Of a stretch of DNA of 62,546 bases, positions 1 to 8,237 are shown one piece after another (position 1 is the stretch's first letter; every line of letters starts with the position of its first letter). The notes under the pieces were generated by a model that worked only from the letters and a program-made list of their open reading frames with translations, did not search any database and was not told the origin of the DNA. A program made the position numbers and the translations under genes. This DNA is from Hyphomicrobium sp. 12-62-95 (GTDB lineage: Bacteria; Pseudomonadota; Alphaproteobacteria; Rhizobiales; Hyphomicrobiaceae), in assembly GCA_002279935.1 (NCBI GenBank), contig NCCZ01000023.1, positions 1-62,546 of the forward strand, written 5' to 3'.

Positions 1-33
1 CCCGCCGAGTGAGACGCCTTCGGCAAGAAAACT

Positions 34-53
34 ACCTGATTCGAGAATCAGGT
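34..53. repeat. Small 8-bp hairpin at left edge
   Basis: Arms ACCTGATT and AATCAGGT around a CGAG loop. No T-run follows, so it is not a clear terminator. It sits upstream of the K+ channel gene in the first 290 bases, where no gene is otherwise apparent. Confidence 0.4.
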
Positions 54-293
54 CAGCAGGTTGCGCACGTGATGCGGGAATGAAGGCACTGAAGCAGGCC
101 TCGATCCCTCTTAGTGACCTTGATTTGTGTGCGGAGTTTATTTTTGCAGCTGTCCACTGGCTGTCATTACCCAAAATGGGCAACCATTTGATTGAATGTC
201 CAGGGGGCACGAGGAACAATCGATCGATTGGCGTAAGATGCGCGGATCAGGATTACCGCAGAACCTGTGGGAACGCGGGGGGCAAGACCGAGG

Positions 294-749
294 ATGCTGG
301 GTTTTTTGCTTGTCGGCACCGCTATGGTGTCTCTGACGGTTATCGTCCATTTCGCCGGCTTGGCTGGGCTCCTGCTGCTTTTGCGCAACCGTCCAAGGCG
401 CAAGAAAAGGACAGCGCTTTTCAGCCAGGCTGCCGCCATCCTGTTTATCGTGTTTTCGCTCATGGCGCTTCACACGGCCCAGATCTGGCTCTACGCCGCT
501 CTGTATTTTTGGGCCGGTGCTCTGCCGGACTTCGAAACAGCGCTCTATTTTTCAACGGTAAGTTTCACCACCGTCGGCTATGGCGATATCGTCTTGTCAC
601 CGCACTGGCGGATCGTCGGCGCGATCGAAAGTGCGAATGGGCTCTTGCTGTTTGGATGGTCGACGGCGTTTTTGGCAACAACAACGGCACAACTGAGTAC
701 TCTTGAGGCGAACTGGCTGCAACGGGCGGGTGAGGACCAGATAACATGA
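294..749 (+). CDS. Two-transmembrane potassium channel (ion channel 2 family)
   Basis: A small inner-membrane channel protein of about 151 residues. It has a first hydrophobic helix at about residues 2-30, a basic cytoplasmic stretch (NRPRRKKR), a second helix at about 48-70, and a pore loop with the K+ selectivity filter TVGYGD at about 93-98, followed by a last helix. This is the bacterial Ion_trans_2 pattern; no RCK regulatory domain is attached. A GTG codon at 267 in the same frame is an alternative start; ATG 294 is chosen because it starts directly at the first helix. The stop overlaps the next gene's ATG by 4 bp (ATGA), so it is probably translationally coupled to the RND adaptor. The filter makes K+ selectivity likely; the link to efflux is inference. 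Confidence 0.8.
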   Translation: MLGFLLVGTAMVSLTVIVHFAGLAGLLLLLRNRPRRKKRTALFSQAAAILFIVFSLMALHTAQIWLYAALYFWAGALPDFETALYFSTVSFTTVGYGDIVLSPHWRIVGAIESANGLLLFGWSTAFLATTTAQLSTLEANWLQRAGEDQIT

Positions 750-1894
750 TGCGAAGAGCCGGTATCGCCATCGACACGTCCATCCTTAAGGGCCCGCTTG
801 CCTCTCTCTTTGTGTGCGCGACAGTTCTGGCTGGTTGCGATCGTCAAGACGTGGAAGAGCCCGCTGTTCCGGTCCCGTCTCTCAAGACCATTGAAGTCAA
901 GCCACAGGATGCCGCGCAAGTCCGAAGTCTCTCCGGCACGCTCATCGTGGCCGAGGAGACAAAACTCAGCTTCGCAGTCTCAGGAAAACTCATCGATGTG
1001 CCCCTGCGCGAAGGATCTGACTTCAAGGCCGGACAAGAGATCGCCCGGCTCGACCCCCAGGATTTCGAACGCGAACTGGCAAGTCAGAAGTCGAAACTCG
1101 ACTCTCTAAAGATCCGGCTCAAGGACGCCGAAGACACCTTTCGCCGGCAGTCGACACTCGCCGCCAGCGGAACCGTTTCGAGAGCCGCGCTCTCCCGGTC
1201 GGAAGCAGCGCTTGCCAATGCCCGCGCGGATCGGCAGGTCGCCGAAGTCGCCGTCGCAACGGCAGAAGAGAACCTTCGGAGGACGACTCTGGTCGCGCCG
1301 CGCGATGGCATCGTGACCAAACTCATGGCCAAGCAGTACGAAGAAATAGCAACGGGCCAACCGGTCTACGAAGTCGGCCGGCAAGACGCCATGGAAGTCG
1401 TAGTGCTCGTGCCGGAGCAGTTCGTCGCTGGATTGAAGTATGGAAATACTGTGACGGCGACAATACCTGGCCTACAGGATGCTGTCGTGAAATGCCGGAT
1501 CGTCGAGATTGGTGCCACCGCCGAGGCCGGAAATGCTTTCCGTGTTCGCGCCCGGCTCGATGATCCGACACCCGGGGCTCGCAGCGGTATGACGGCAACC
1601 GTAGCGCTGCCGATTCCATCCCTGATAGCGGACCGGACCGTCTTTGCCGTTCCTCTGGCGGCTATTCGCTTCGATACGACCGAGACGGGGCCAGTAGTCG
1701 GCCAGCGCGCCACGCTCTTTGTTTTCGATGCATCGAGGCAGGTGGTCGAGAGCAGGGAGGTCCCAGTCGTTGGTATGGCCGGCAACCGCGTTTTCGTCAC
1801 TGACGGGCTAAAGGCAGGTGATCGCATCGTGACAGCAGGAGTTGCGTTTCTTCGCGACGGCCAAAAAGCGCGCCTCTGGTCGGCTGCGGAGTAG
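746..1894 (+). CDS. RND efflux periplasmic adaptor (membrane fusion lipoprotein)
   Basis: A 382-residue HlyD/AcrA-type adaptor linking an inner-membrane RND pump to an outer-membrane channel. The N terminus has a lipobox (LAGC, Cys about 31), so it should be lipid-anchored. A biotinyl-lipoyl-like part (about 75-105 and 165-205), a helical hairpin (about 105-165, Lys/Glu/Ala-rich coiled coil) and a C-terminal beta-barrel follow. It overlaps the channel gene by 4 bp and ends 6 bp before the permease ATG, so the three are one operon. No outer-membrane TolC-like partner lies in the window. Confidence 0.9.
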   Translation: MMRRAGIAIDTSILKGPLASLFVCATVLAGCDRQDVEEPAVPVPSLKTIEVKPQDAAQVRSLSGTLIVAEETKLSFAVSGKLIDVPLREGSDFKAGQEIARLDPQDFERELASQKSKLDSLKIRLKDAEDTFRRQSTLAASGTVSRAALSRSEAALANARADRQVAEVAVATAEENLRRTTLVAPRDGIVTKLMAKQYEEIATGQPVYEVGRQDAMEVVVLVPEQFVAGLKYGNTVTATIPGLQDAVVKCRIVEIGATAEAGNAFRVRARLDDPTPGARSGMTATVALPIPSLIADRTVFAVPLAAIRFDTTETGPVVGQRATLFVFDASRQVVESREVPVVGMAGNRVFVTDGLKAGDRIVTAGVAFLRDGQKARLWSAAE

Positions 1895-1900
1895 CTGGAC

Positions 1901-4900
1901 ATGGAGGCGCTGACCCGCTTTTCGATCGAACGCTGGCGTTTGACGCTGACAGCGATCGTGCTGATTCTTTTTGCCGGAACCTATACGTATCTGCGCCAGC
2001 CTAGCCAGGAAGATCCCGAAATCGTCATCCGGACAGCGGTCGTAACGGTCGCCTTTCCAGGGATGTCTGCGAGCCGTGTCGAGCAGCTGCTGATCAAGCC
2101 CGTCGAGGAAGCGGTCAAGCAAATTCCCGAAGCGGACACCGTTCGTTCGTCTGCTCAGACCGGACTTGCGACCGTCAAAGTTGAACTCTTGCCGACAGTG
2201 GTCAATACACGGCCGGTCTGGGACAATCTTCGCAATAAGATGATCGATCTTGCCCCGTCCTTGCCGGCCGGCGCGGTTGGTCCGCTCGTCAACGACGACT
2301 ATGGCCGCGTCGCAGTGACGACACTGGCGCTCACCGGCACCGATTTCACCATGGCCGAACTGCGGGCGCAGGCGCGTTGGCTCCGCGATCGGCTTTCTAC
2401 CCTCCCGCTCATCAGCCGCATCGATCTGTTCGGCGTGCAGGATGAGAGGATCTGGCTATCGTTCGATCGCACGCGATTGTCACAGCTTGGCGTGTCTAGC
2501 TCACAGGTCCTGAACGCGATTGCAGAGCAGAACCAGATCCTCCCAGCCGGGTCGCTCATAACAGAAGACGGTATGCGCTATGCCCTGGAGCCCAGCGGGG
2601 ATTTGCGGAGCGAGGAAGCCATCGGAGACGTGCCGGTCCGCACGCCGTCCGGCGCCGTCGTCTATGTGCGCGACATCGTCAAAGTTGAGCGAGGCTATGT
2701 TGATCCGCCCCGCAAGCCGGTGCTGTTTAACGGCCCAGCTGCGGTCATCCTTGCTCTGTCTATGGTCCCGAATGTCCCCATTAAAGACTTTGGGATCAAG
2801 ACGACCGAAGCCTTGGAGACACTGCGCCAAGACCTGCCGCTGGGCATGAACCTCTCTATTGTGACCGATCAACCCCCTATTGTGGCAACTGCTGTAGCGG
2901 AAGCGACAAGCAATCTGGGTCAGACACTGTTGACCGTCCTTGCCGTTGTCATGCTCTTTCTGGGACTGCGTGCCGGTGCGATCGTCGGGACGATCGTGCC
3001 GCTTAGCATCTTCCTCGCACTCGTTGGCATGCTGCTATGGGAAATCCCGCTCCATCGGATTTCGATTGCCGCCATTATCATTGCGCTCGGACTTCTCGTC
3101 GACAATGGCGTCGTCATCGCCGAAGATATCAAGAAGCGCATCGACGATGGCGCCGAGCGGACGAGCGCCGCTCTTGCAGCTACGCGGACACTCGCTATTC
3201 CGCTCCTCACGTCGTCGCTGACCACAATTCTCGCCTTTCTGCCGCTGCTTCTGGCGCCTGACGCAGCGGGCGAATTTCTGCGCGCGCTCGCACAGGTCAT
3301 CATCCTCACGCTTCTCGCCAGTTGGCTGTTGTCGTGCACAGTGACACCGCTGCTCTGCGTCTGGTTCCTTCCTTCGAGTGGGCAGAACGCGCCCAAAGCC
3401 GATGTCACGGAGCGCTTCGCCGCCTCCTATGGCCAATGGCTAAGCCGGTTGTTGAGCAGGCCCTTTTCCGTTCTTTTGGCGGCCCTGGTACTTTTTGCCG
3501 TTTCCGTTGCTGGCCTTAGCCGCGTCCCGACAGGTCTTCTGCCGCCCTCCGAGCGCGCGCAGTTCGTCGTGCGTCTGGAATTGCCCGCAGGCGCAAGCGA
3601 AGCCGAAACGCTGCGCGTAACGAAGCGTCTGGCGCAGTTTGTGGCCGATGAGCGTGTCAATCCCGATGTCGCGTCGAGCGTCTTTTATATTGGCTCCGGC
3701 GGGCCGCGCTTTTTTCTGGCTCTGGCACCCGTCGATCCGGCACCTCATGTGGCCTTCGGCGTGGTCAACACGCGCGACTCGGCCAGCGTCGCCCCCGCAC
3801 GCGCTCGTTTAGAGGAATTCTTGGCGGCGCAGATACCGGAGGGCCGAGGTTGGACGGAATTGCTGTTCCTCGGGCAGGAGCCGCCCGGTACGCTGGAAAT
3901 CCGTCTGTCAGGACCGGAAATCGACACGCTCTACCGAACAGGAAAACGCATCGAAGACCTTATGGCATCGGTTCCCGGAACCAAGGACCTTCGTACCGAT
4001 TGGGCCAACCCGGTTCTTCAGATCGACGTTTTGATCGACCAGGATCGGACGCGGCGTGCCGGTCTATCGCCTGCAGCGACGGCGCGCGCGCTTGAGGCGA
4101 ACTTCGACGGTACGCAAGTGACCGACTACCGGGAGGGTGACCGCATCATTCCTATCGTGCTGCGTGCGCGGGAGGCCGACAGGGCGACGCTCGACGATCT
4201 TGCCGACGTCACCGTGGCGAACGATCAAGGTCAGCCGGTCCCCTTGCTTCAGGTGGCAACCCTCGCCGGCGAATTGAAGCCCTACATCATCCATCGCTAC
4301 GATTTAGACCGAACGATCACGATATCGGGAATAAATCCAAGCCTGACCGCCAAGCAACTTCTAGAACGCGTCAAGCCGCTGCTTGACGGCCTTGACCTCT
4401 CGGCAGGCTATCGATGGACCGTGGGGGGTGAGGTGGAGGCGAGTGAGAAGGCCAACGGTGCGCTGTTCCAGTACATGCCGCACTGCTTGGTTGCCATCGT
4501 CGTGCTCCTCATCTGGCAATTCAATTCGTTCCGGCGGACCGCCATCATCATTTTGACAATACCGCTCATTGTCATTGGCGCGTCGTTCGGATTGAACCTT
4601 TCGGGCGCCAAACTTGATTTCAACGCCATGCTGGGTCTCCTCGCCCTGGCTGGCATCATCGTGAACAACGCGATTGTCCTGATCGAGCGAAGCGACGAGG
4701 AGCGCTCGACCACCGCGAACATCGCTTTGGCCGTGACGATTGCAGCGCAGGCGCGCTTCCGGCCGATCGTAATGACGACGTTGACCACGATCGTCGGTCT
4801 GATCCCGCTGTTCCTTCTGGGCGGGGAACTCTGGCGGGGTATGACGGTCGTGTTGATGTTCGGCCTAGGGGTCGGAACGATCCTGACCCTCGTGATCGTT

Positions 4901-4978
4901 CCGATTCTGTACCTTATTCTGTTCTCGCCCTGGCAAGGTTCGTTGCAGCCGGTACTGCCTGCCGGGCAAGCTTCGTAG
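1901..4978 (+). CDS. RND efflux permease (AcrB/AcrF superfamily)
   Basis: A 1025-residue proton-driven inner-membrane transporter with the normal RND layout: one N-terminal helix, a large periplasmic loop, a helix bundle, a second periplasmic loop and a C-terminal bundle. The fourth-helix segment GLLVDNGVVIAED carries the conserved Asp expected in the proton relay. Length and N terminus fit the hydrophobe/multidrug branch better than the heavy-metal CzcA branch, but substrate cannot be assigned. It follows its adaptor by 6 bp and precedes the VIT-like gene by 3 bp. Confidence 0.92.
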   Translation: MEALTRFSIERWRLTLTAIVLILFAGTYTYLRQPSQEDPEIVIRTAVVTVAFPGMSASRVEQLLIKPVEEAVKQIPEADTVRSSAQTGLATVKVELLPTVVNTRPVWDNLRNKMIDLAPSLPAGAVGPLVNDDYGRVAVTTLALTGTDFTMAELRAQARWLRDRLSTLPLISRIDLFGVQDERIWLSFDRTRLSQLGVSSSQVLNAIAEQNQILPAGSLITEDGMRYALEPSGDLRSEEAIGDVPVRTPSGAVVYVRDIVKVERGYVDPPRKPVLFNGPAAVILALSMVPNVPIKDFGIKTTEALETLRQDLPLGMNLSIVTDQPPIVATAVAEATSNLGQTLLTVLAVVMLFLGLRAGAIVGTIVPLSIFLALVGMLLWEIPLHRISIAAIIIALGLLVDNGVVIAEDIKKRIDDGAERTSAALAATRTLAIPLLTSSLTTILAFLPLLLAPDAAGEFLRALAQVIILTLLASWLLSCTVTPLLCVWFLPSSGQNAPKADVTERFAASYGQWLSRLLSRPFSVLLAALVLFAVSVAGLSRVPTGLLPPSERAQFVVRLELPAGASEAETLRVTKRLAQFVADERVNPDVASSVFYIGSGGPRFFLALAPVDPAPHVAFGVVNTRDSASVAPARARLEEFLAAQIPEGRGWTELLFLGQEPPGTLEIRLSGPEIDTLYRTGKRIEDLMASVPGTKDLRTDWANPVLQIDVLIDQDRTRRAGLSPAATARALEANFDGTQVTDYREGDRIIPIVLRAREADRATLDDLADVTVANDQGQPVPLLQVATLAGELKPYIIHRYDLDRTITISGINPSLTAKQLLERVKPLLDGLDLSAGYRWTVGGEVEASEKANGALFQYMPHCLVAIVVLLIWQFNSFRRTAIIILTIPLIVIGASFGLNLSGAKLDFNAMLGLLALAGIIVNNAIVLIERSDEERSTTANIALAVTIAAQARFRPIVMTTLTTIVGLIPLFLLGGELWRGMTVVLMFGLGVGTILTLVIVPILYLILFSPWQGSLQPVLPAGQAS

Positions 4979-4981
4979 GAT

Positions 4982-5635
4982 GTGCACATGGCGGAGACGC
5001 GGTCCGGCATTCTTGATCCGCTCGAGCGATCGTCGGAAATCATCTTCGGCCTGATCATGGCGCTAACGTTCACGTCGACGATCAGCCTTTTTGGCACTAA
5101 GGCCGATGTGCACACCATGCTTGCAGGCGCTCTGGGCTGCAATCTCGCGTGGGGGATCGTTGACGCTGCCATGTATCTTCTGGCGCAAATTGTAACGCGC
5201 GAGCGTTGGCGCACCCGCGCCCTTGAAGTTGCGAACGCCTCACCGTTGGAGGCTCGGCGGCTTATTGTCGACACGATCCCACTGGGGGCGGGCAAGATTT
5301 TCACCGACGGTGAACTCGACCGGTTGGCTGGTGCCGTACGCTCGAGTTCCATCCCTGGACGTCGACTTTTGCCGACGCTTGATGAAGGACGAGGCGCCGC
5401 TGCAATCTTCGTGCTCGTCTTTCTTTCGACCTTCCCAGTTGCCCTGCCGTTCGTCTTTATCGAAGACGTCGGTGTCGCACTGCGAACGTCGAACGGGGTC
5501 GCGGTGGCCTTGCTGTTTGCGGTCGGCACGGCGTTGGGGAAATACATGGGCTGGACGCCATACTGGGCACCCGGCGCAATCGTCGGCGTCTTAGGTGCGC
5601 TTCTCGTCGCCATCACGATCGCTCTGGGCGGCTGA
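4982..5635 (+). CDS. VIT1/CCC1-like integral membrane protein
   Basis: A 217-residue membrane protein starting with GTG right after the RND permease stop; ATG 4988 is an in-frame alternative. Helices are visible at about 20-37, 45-65, 140-160 and 165-213. The segment EIIFGLIMALTFTSTIS and the Gly/Asn-rich second helix (GALGCNLAWGIVDA) resemble VIT1/CCC1 family proteins, which move Fe or Mn in characterised members. It lacks a ferritin-like domain. Position at the end of the channel-adaptor-permease run implies co-expression. Family assignment is by resemblance only; metal transport is inference. Confidence 0.6.
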   Translation: MHMAETRSGILDPLERSSEIIFGLIMALTFTSTISLFGTKADVHTMLAGALGCNLAWGIVDAAMYLLAQIVTRERWRTRALEVANASPLEARRLIVDTIPLGAGKIFTDGELDRLAGAVRSSSIPGRRLLPTLDEGRGAAAIFVLVFLSTFPVALPFVFIEDVGVALRTSNGVAVALLFAVGTALGKYMGWTPYWAPGAIVGVLGALLVAITIALGG

Positions 5636-5782
5636 GACGATTGACCAGTTTGAAGGTACTTACCTCGCGAGCAGGTCCGCTGAGGGCCACAAGCAGTCGC
5701 GAGCTATCTTGCGGCGGACCGGCTGAACCGACGTCTTGCTCGAAATGCCGTCAGCGATTCAAACGTCCGGCCAGAGGTGGAT

Positions 5783-8053
5783 TTAAGGACGGTTCCGGGA
5801 GCGCAGTGACGTTAGGAGCTGAGCAATTTGGGGACTGTTTGGTTCGAGCTGATAGAGCAATTCGGCGCGCTCAAGTGCGGACGCGTTTGAACCTGCCTCC
5901 AACTCATAAGAGATCATGGCCATCAACAGGTCGCGATCATACGGATGACGGGCGATCGCGTTTTTCAGAGTCGTCATCGCTTCCGCCGTCATTCCGGTAT
6001 CATGCTGGGCCACTGCGAGAACGTAGCTGAATCGTGCCTCGTCCGGCGCCAATCCGGCAGCCTGGCTCAAATAGGTCATGGCGTCGGCGGTCCGCTTCTG
6101 GCGGATCATTGAGAGTGCAAGTGCGTGGGCGACCGCACCCGATGACGGGTTCTCGGCCAGGCTCTTGCGCAGAATGTCCTCGGCAACAGTCTCGTTTCCG
6201 GCTGTGCGCTCGAGATCAGCCCATGCAATACTGGCGCCGACGAAACGGGGGTCGAGCTCAATCGCTGTCCGGAAAGCGGCGCGCGCATCTTCAAGCCCCC
6301 CCTGGTCGACATACAGGTTGCCGAGATTGGCATGCGACTCCGGCCGTTCGGCATTGAAAAGTTGTCCATCTACATATTCAGCGAGCGCCTTCGCGAAGGC
6401 GCTGCGATCTGCCTCGCTGAGGCCGGCCTCCGGTTCACCTGCTAGAGCACGCGCCGCGTCAGCGCGCACGAGGCGAGAGCTGTCGCGCAGCAAGGGCGCC
6501 AGGAGCGCGCGGCGGGTGCCCGCATCCGCTCCGGCAATGATGGCAATCGCAGCAGTACGGACCGTGGCGTCTTCAATCACAAGGCTTCGAGCAGCAATCT
6601 CGAGTGCTTCGGGAGAAGGAAATCTCGCTAGGCGCGCCAGAGCACTGGCCTGAGCGATTCGGGACGAATTGAGATCGCCTGCAACTTTGGCCAATGCCGC
6701 TTGCGCACCAGGCGCCTGCCTATCTGCCAAGTCAAACGTCTCGGCGAAATCCTGGAATCCAGGCTTGGGTGAAGGATACCAAGTCTTGATCGCATCGCGT
6801 GCCCAACTGGCCGGTTTATCCGTATGGCATTGGTTGCAAGCGTTCGGCGTCCCGATGTTGACCGTTCGGTCGGGCCTCGGGATGCGCATCGAATGATCAT
6901 GCCGGGCGTCGACACCCATGTAGGTCGTCGTCGGCATATGACACGATGCGCACTGGGCGCCGGGACTACCCACTGGATGATGGTGGTGCGCAGAGCTGTC
7001 AAACTTTTCTGGTGCGTGGCACTGCGCGCAGACGCCGTTACCGTCCTTGTGAAGCTTTCCCGAATGCGGATTGTGGCAATCCGAACAGGTGACTCCTGCA
7101 GCGTGCATCTTGCTTTGCACAAACGAGCCGTGATTGAAGACCTCGTCCCGCTGCTGGCCATCCACATGATAAAGGCCGCTTTCGAGAGTTGCTGGCCGGA
7201 ACGCATCAAGAAGTCTGCCGAGCGACTGAGGATCTGAGGAGACCTGCTGTCGCCGCGAATGACACGTGGCGCAGACTTCGATTTCCTTGGTGGTTTGGCG
7301 AGGAGCCGAGCGTGCCGCCTGTCCTTGCGGACTCATTAGCCAAGATACACCCGTGCGTTCATCGAGGCGAAACGCAAATCCTCTTGCCGGATGTTTTTCG
7401 CGGTCGGTCTCGCGTCCCGCAGCCCACGCCAGATGACCGGATGCAGGCCCGTGACAGGCTTCGCAACCCACATTGATTTCCGACCACGTCGTCTGAAATG
7501 TCTTGCGTGCACGATCGTAGTTTTTCTGCAAGTTGGTCGAATGGCACCAGGCACATTGGTAGTTCCAGTTCTGATCGATACCGGTCCAATGCAGCGGGTC
7601 ACCGGCCTGGAGCTGTTGGCCGGGATAGAGGTGGTACCAGCGTTGTCCGCCGTTCCCCGCCGGTCTTGAGTCCCATGCTATTCCCAGAGCCTGAAACCGG
7701 CCGGGAAATAGCTCGATCAGATACTGCTGCAACGGGTAGACGCCGAATGTGTAACGGATTTCGAAATCGGCCAGTTTTCCGTCAGGGCCGTCCGTGCGAA
7801 CCCAGTACTTTCCGTCCTTCTGATAGAACGTGCTCTCGATACCGCCCTCAGTAAACTTTGCGCCATCGAAACGGCCGAGCACAGTTGCGGAAGAGGCCTC
7901 CTGCATCGCCGCATGATGGTGCGAGGCTTTCCAGTCTGTGTACGCCTTGAGGTGGCATGATCGGCAGGTATCTGATCCGGAATAGGACGCGGGCGCTTCC
8001 GCGTGACTGAAACCAGTCAGCAAAAATAGCGACGCAACAAAAACAGGTAGCAT
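5783..8053 (-). CDS. Predicted octaheme c-type cytochrome with HEAT and TPR repeats
   Basis: A periplasmic electron-transfer protein of about 756 residues. ATG 8053 is chosen because it directly precedes a signal peptide (MLPVFVASLFLLTGFSHA); the frame is open further upstream to 8314 but that part overlaps the divergent sulfatase. The first half has eight CxxCH haem motifs: CRSCH, CAWCH, CEACH, CATCH, CSDCH, CAQCH, CASCH and CNQCH. A HEAT-like Ala/Leu-rich stretch follows, then about four TPR units at the C terminus. The architecture (Cytochrome_C554/NrfA-like haem part fused to TPR) is known in uncharacterised bacterial proteins. The catalytic role is unknown; it may be a reductase or an electron conduit. 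Confidence 0.85.
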   Translation of the reverse strand: MLPVFVASLFLLTGFSHAEAPASYSGSDTCRSCHLKAYTDWKASHHHAAMQEASSATVLGRFDGAKFTEGGIESTFYQKDGKYWVRTDGPDGKLADFEIRYTFGVYPLQQYLIELFPGRFQALGIAWDSRPAGNGGQRWYHLYPGQQLQAGDPLHWTGIDQNWNYQCAWCHSTNLQKNYDRARKTFQTTWSEINVGCEACHGPASGHLAWAAGRETDREKHPARGFAFRLDERTGVSWLMSPQGQAARSAPRQTTKEIEVCATCHSRRQQVSSDPQSLGRLLDAFRPATLESGLYHVDGQQRDEVFNHGSFVQSKMHAAGVTCSDCHNPHSGKLHKDGNGVCAQCHAPEKFDSSAHHHHPVGSPGAQCASCHMPTTTYMGVDARHDHSMRIPRPDRTVNIGTPNACNQCHTDKPASWARDAIKTWYPSPKPGFQDFAETFDLADRQAPGAQAALAKVAGDLNSSRIAQASALARLARFPSPEALEIAARSLVIEDATVRTAAIAIIAGADAGTRRALLAPLLRDSSRLVRADAARALAGEPEAGLSEADRSAFAKALAEYVDGQLFNAERPESHANLGNLYVDQGGLEDARAAFRTAIELDPRFVGASIAWADLERTAGNETVAEDILRKSLAENPSSGAVAHALALSMIRQKRTADAMTYLSQAAGLAPDEARFSYVLAVAQHDTGMTAEAMTTLKNAIARHPYDRDLLMAMISYELEAGSNASALERAELLYQLEPNSPQIAQLLTSLRSRNRP

Positions 8054-8237
8054 GCGGCTGAAATGGAAAGATGAATACCGCCAGGCGTAAAAATCACGAC
8101 CTGGCCCGCATGCCAAACGCTCCGGGCACATCGTTTTAAAAATCGAGCGCAATTGATACCGTTCAAAGAAGTCACTTGGCTTTACCGCCAAAAAGTAGAG
8201 AGCGACAGAGAGCCTTCCCCAACCAGATAGGTGAAGC
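8054..8237. promoter_or_regulatory. Divergent promoter region, cytochrome / sulfatase
   Basis: This 184-bp gap separates the start codons of two divergently transcribed genes and must hold both promoters. I could not pick a convincing -35/-10 pair or a Crp/Fnr box by eye. Confidence 0.5.

Noticed and set aside
80..706. A 208-residue plus-strand frame
   Set aside because: It overlaps the K+ channel gene in another frame, lacks any motif and has the composition of a shadow frame.
4408..5616. A 402-residue minus-strand frame
   Set aside because: Antisense to the RND permease end and the VIT-like gene; Arg/Ser-rich and without family signal.
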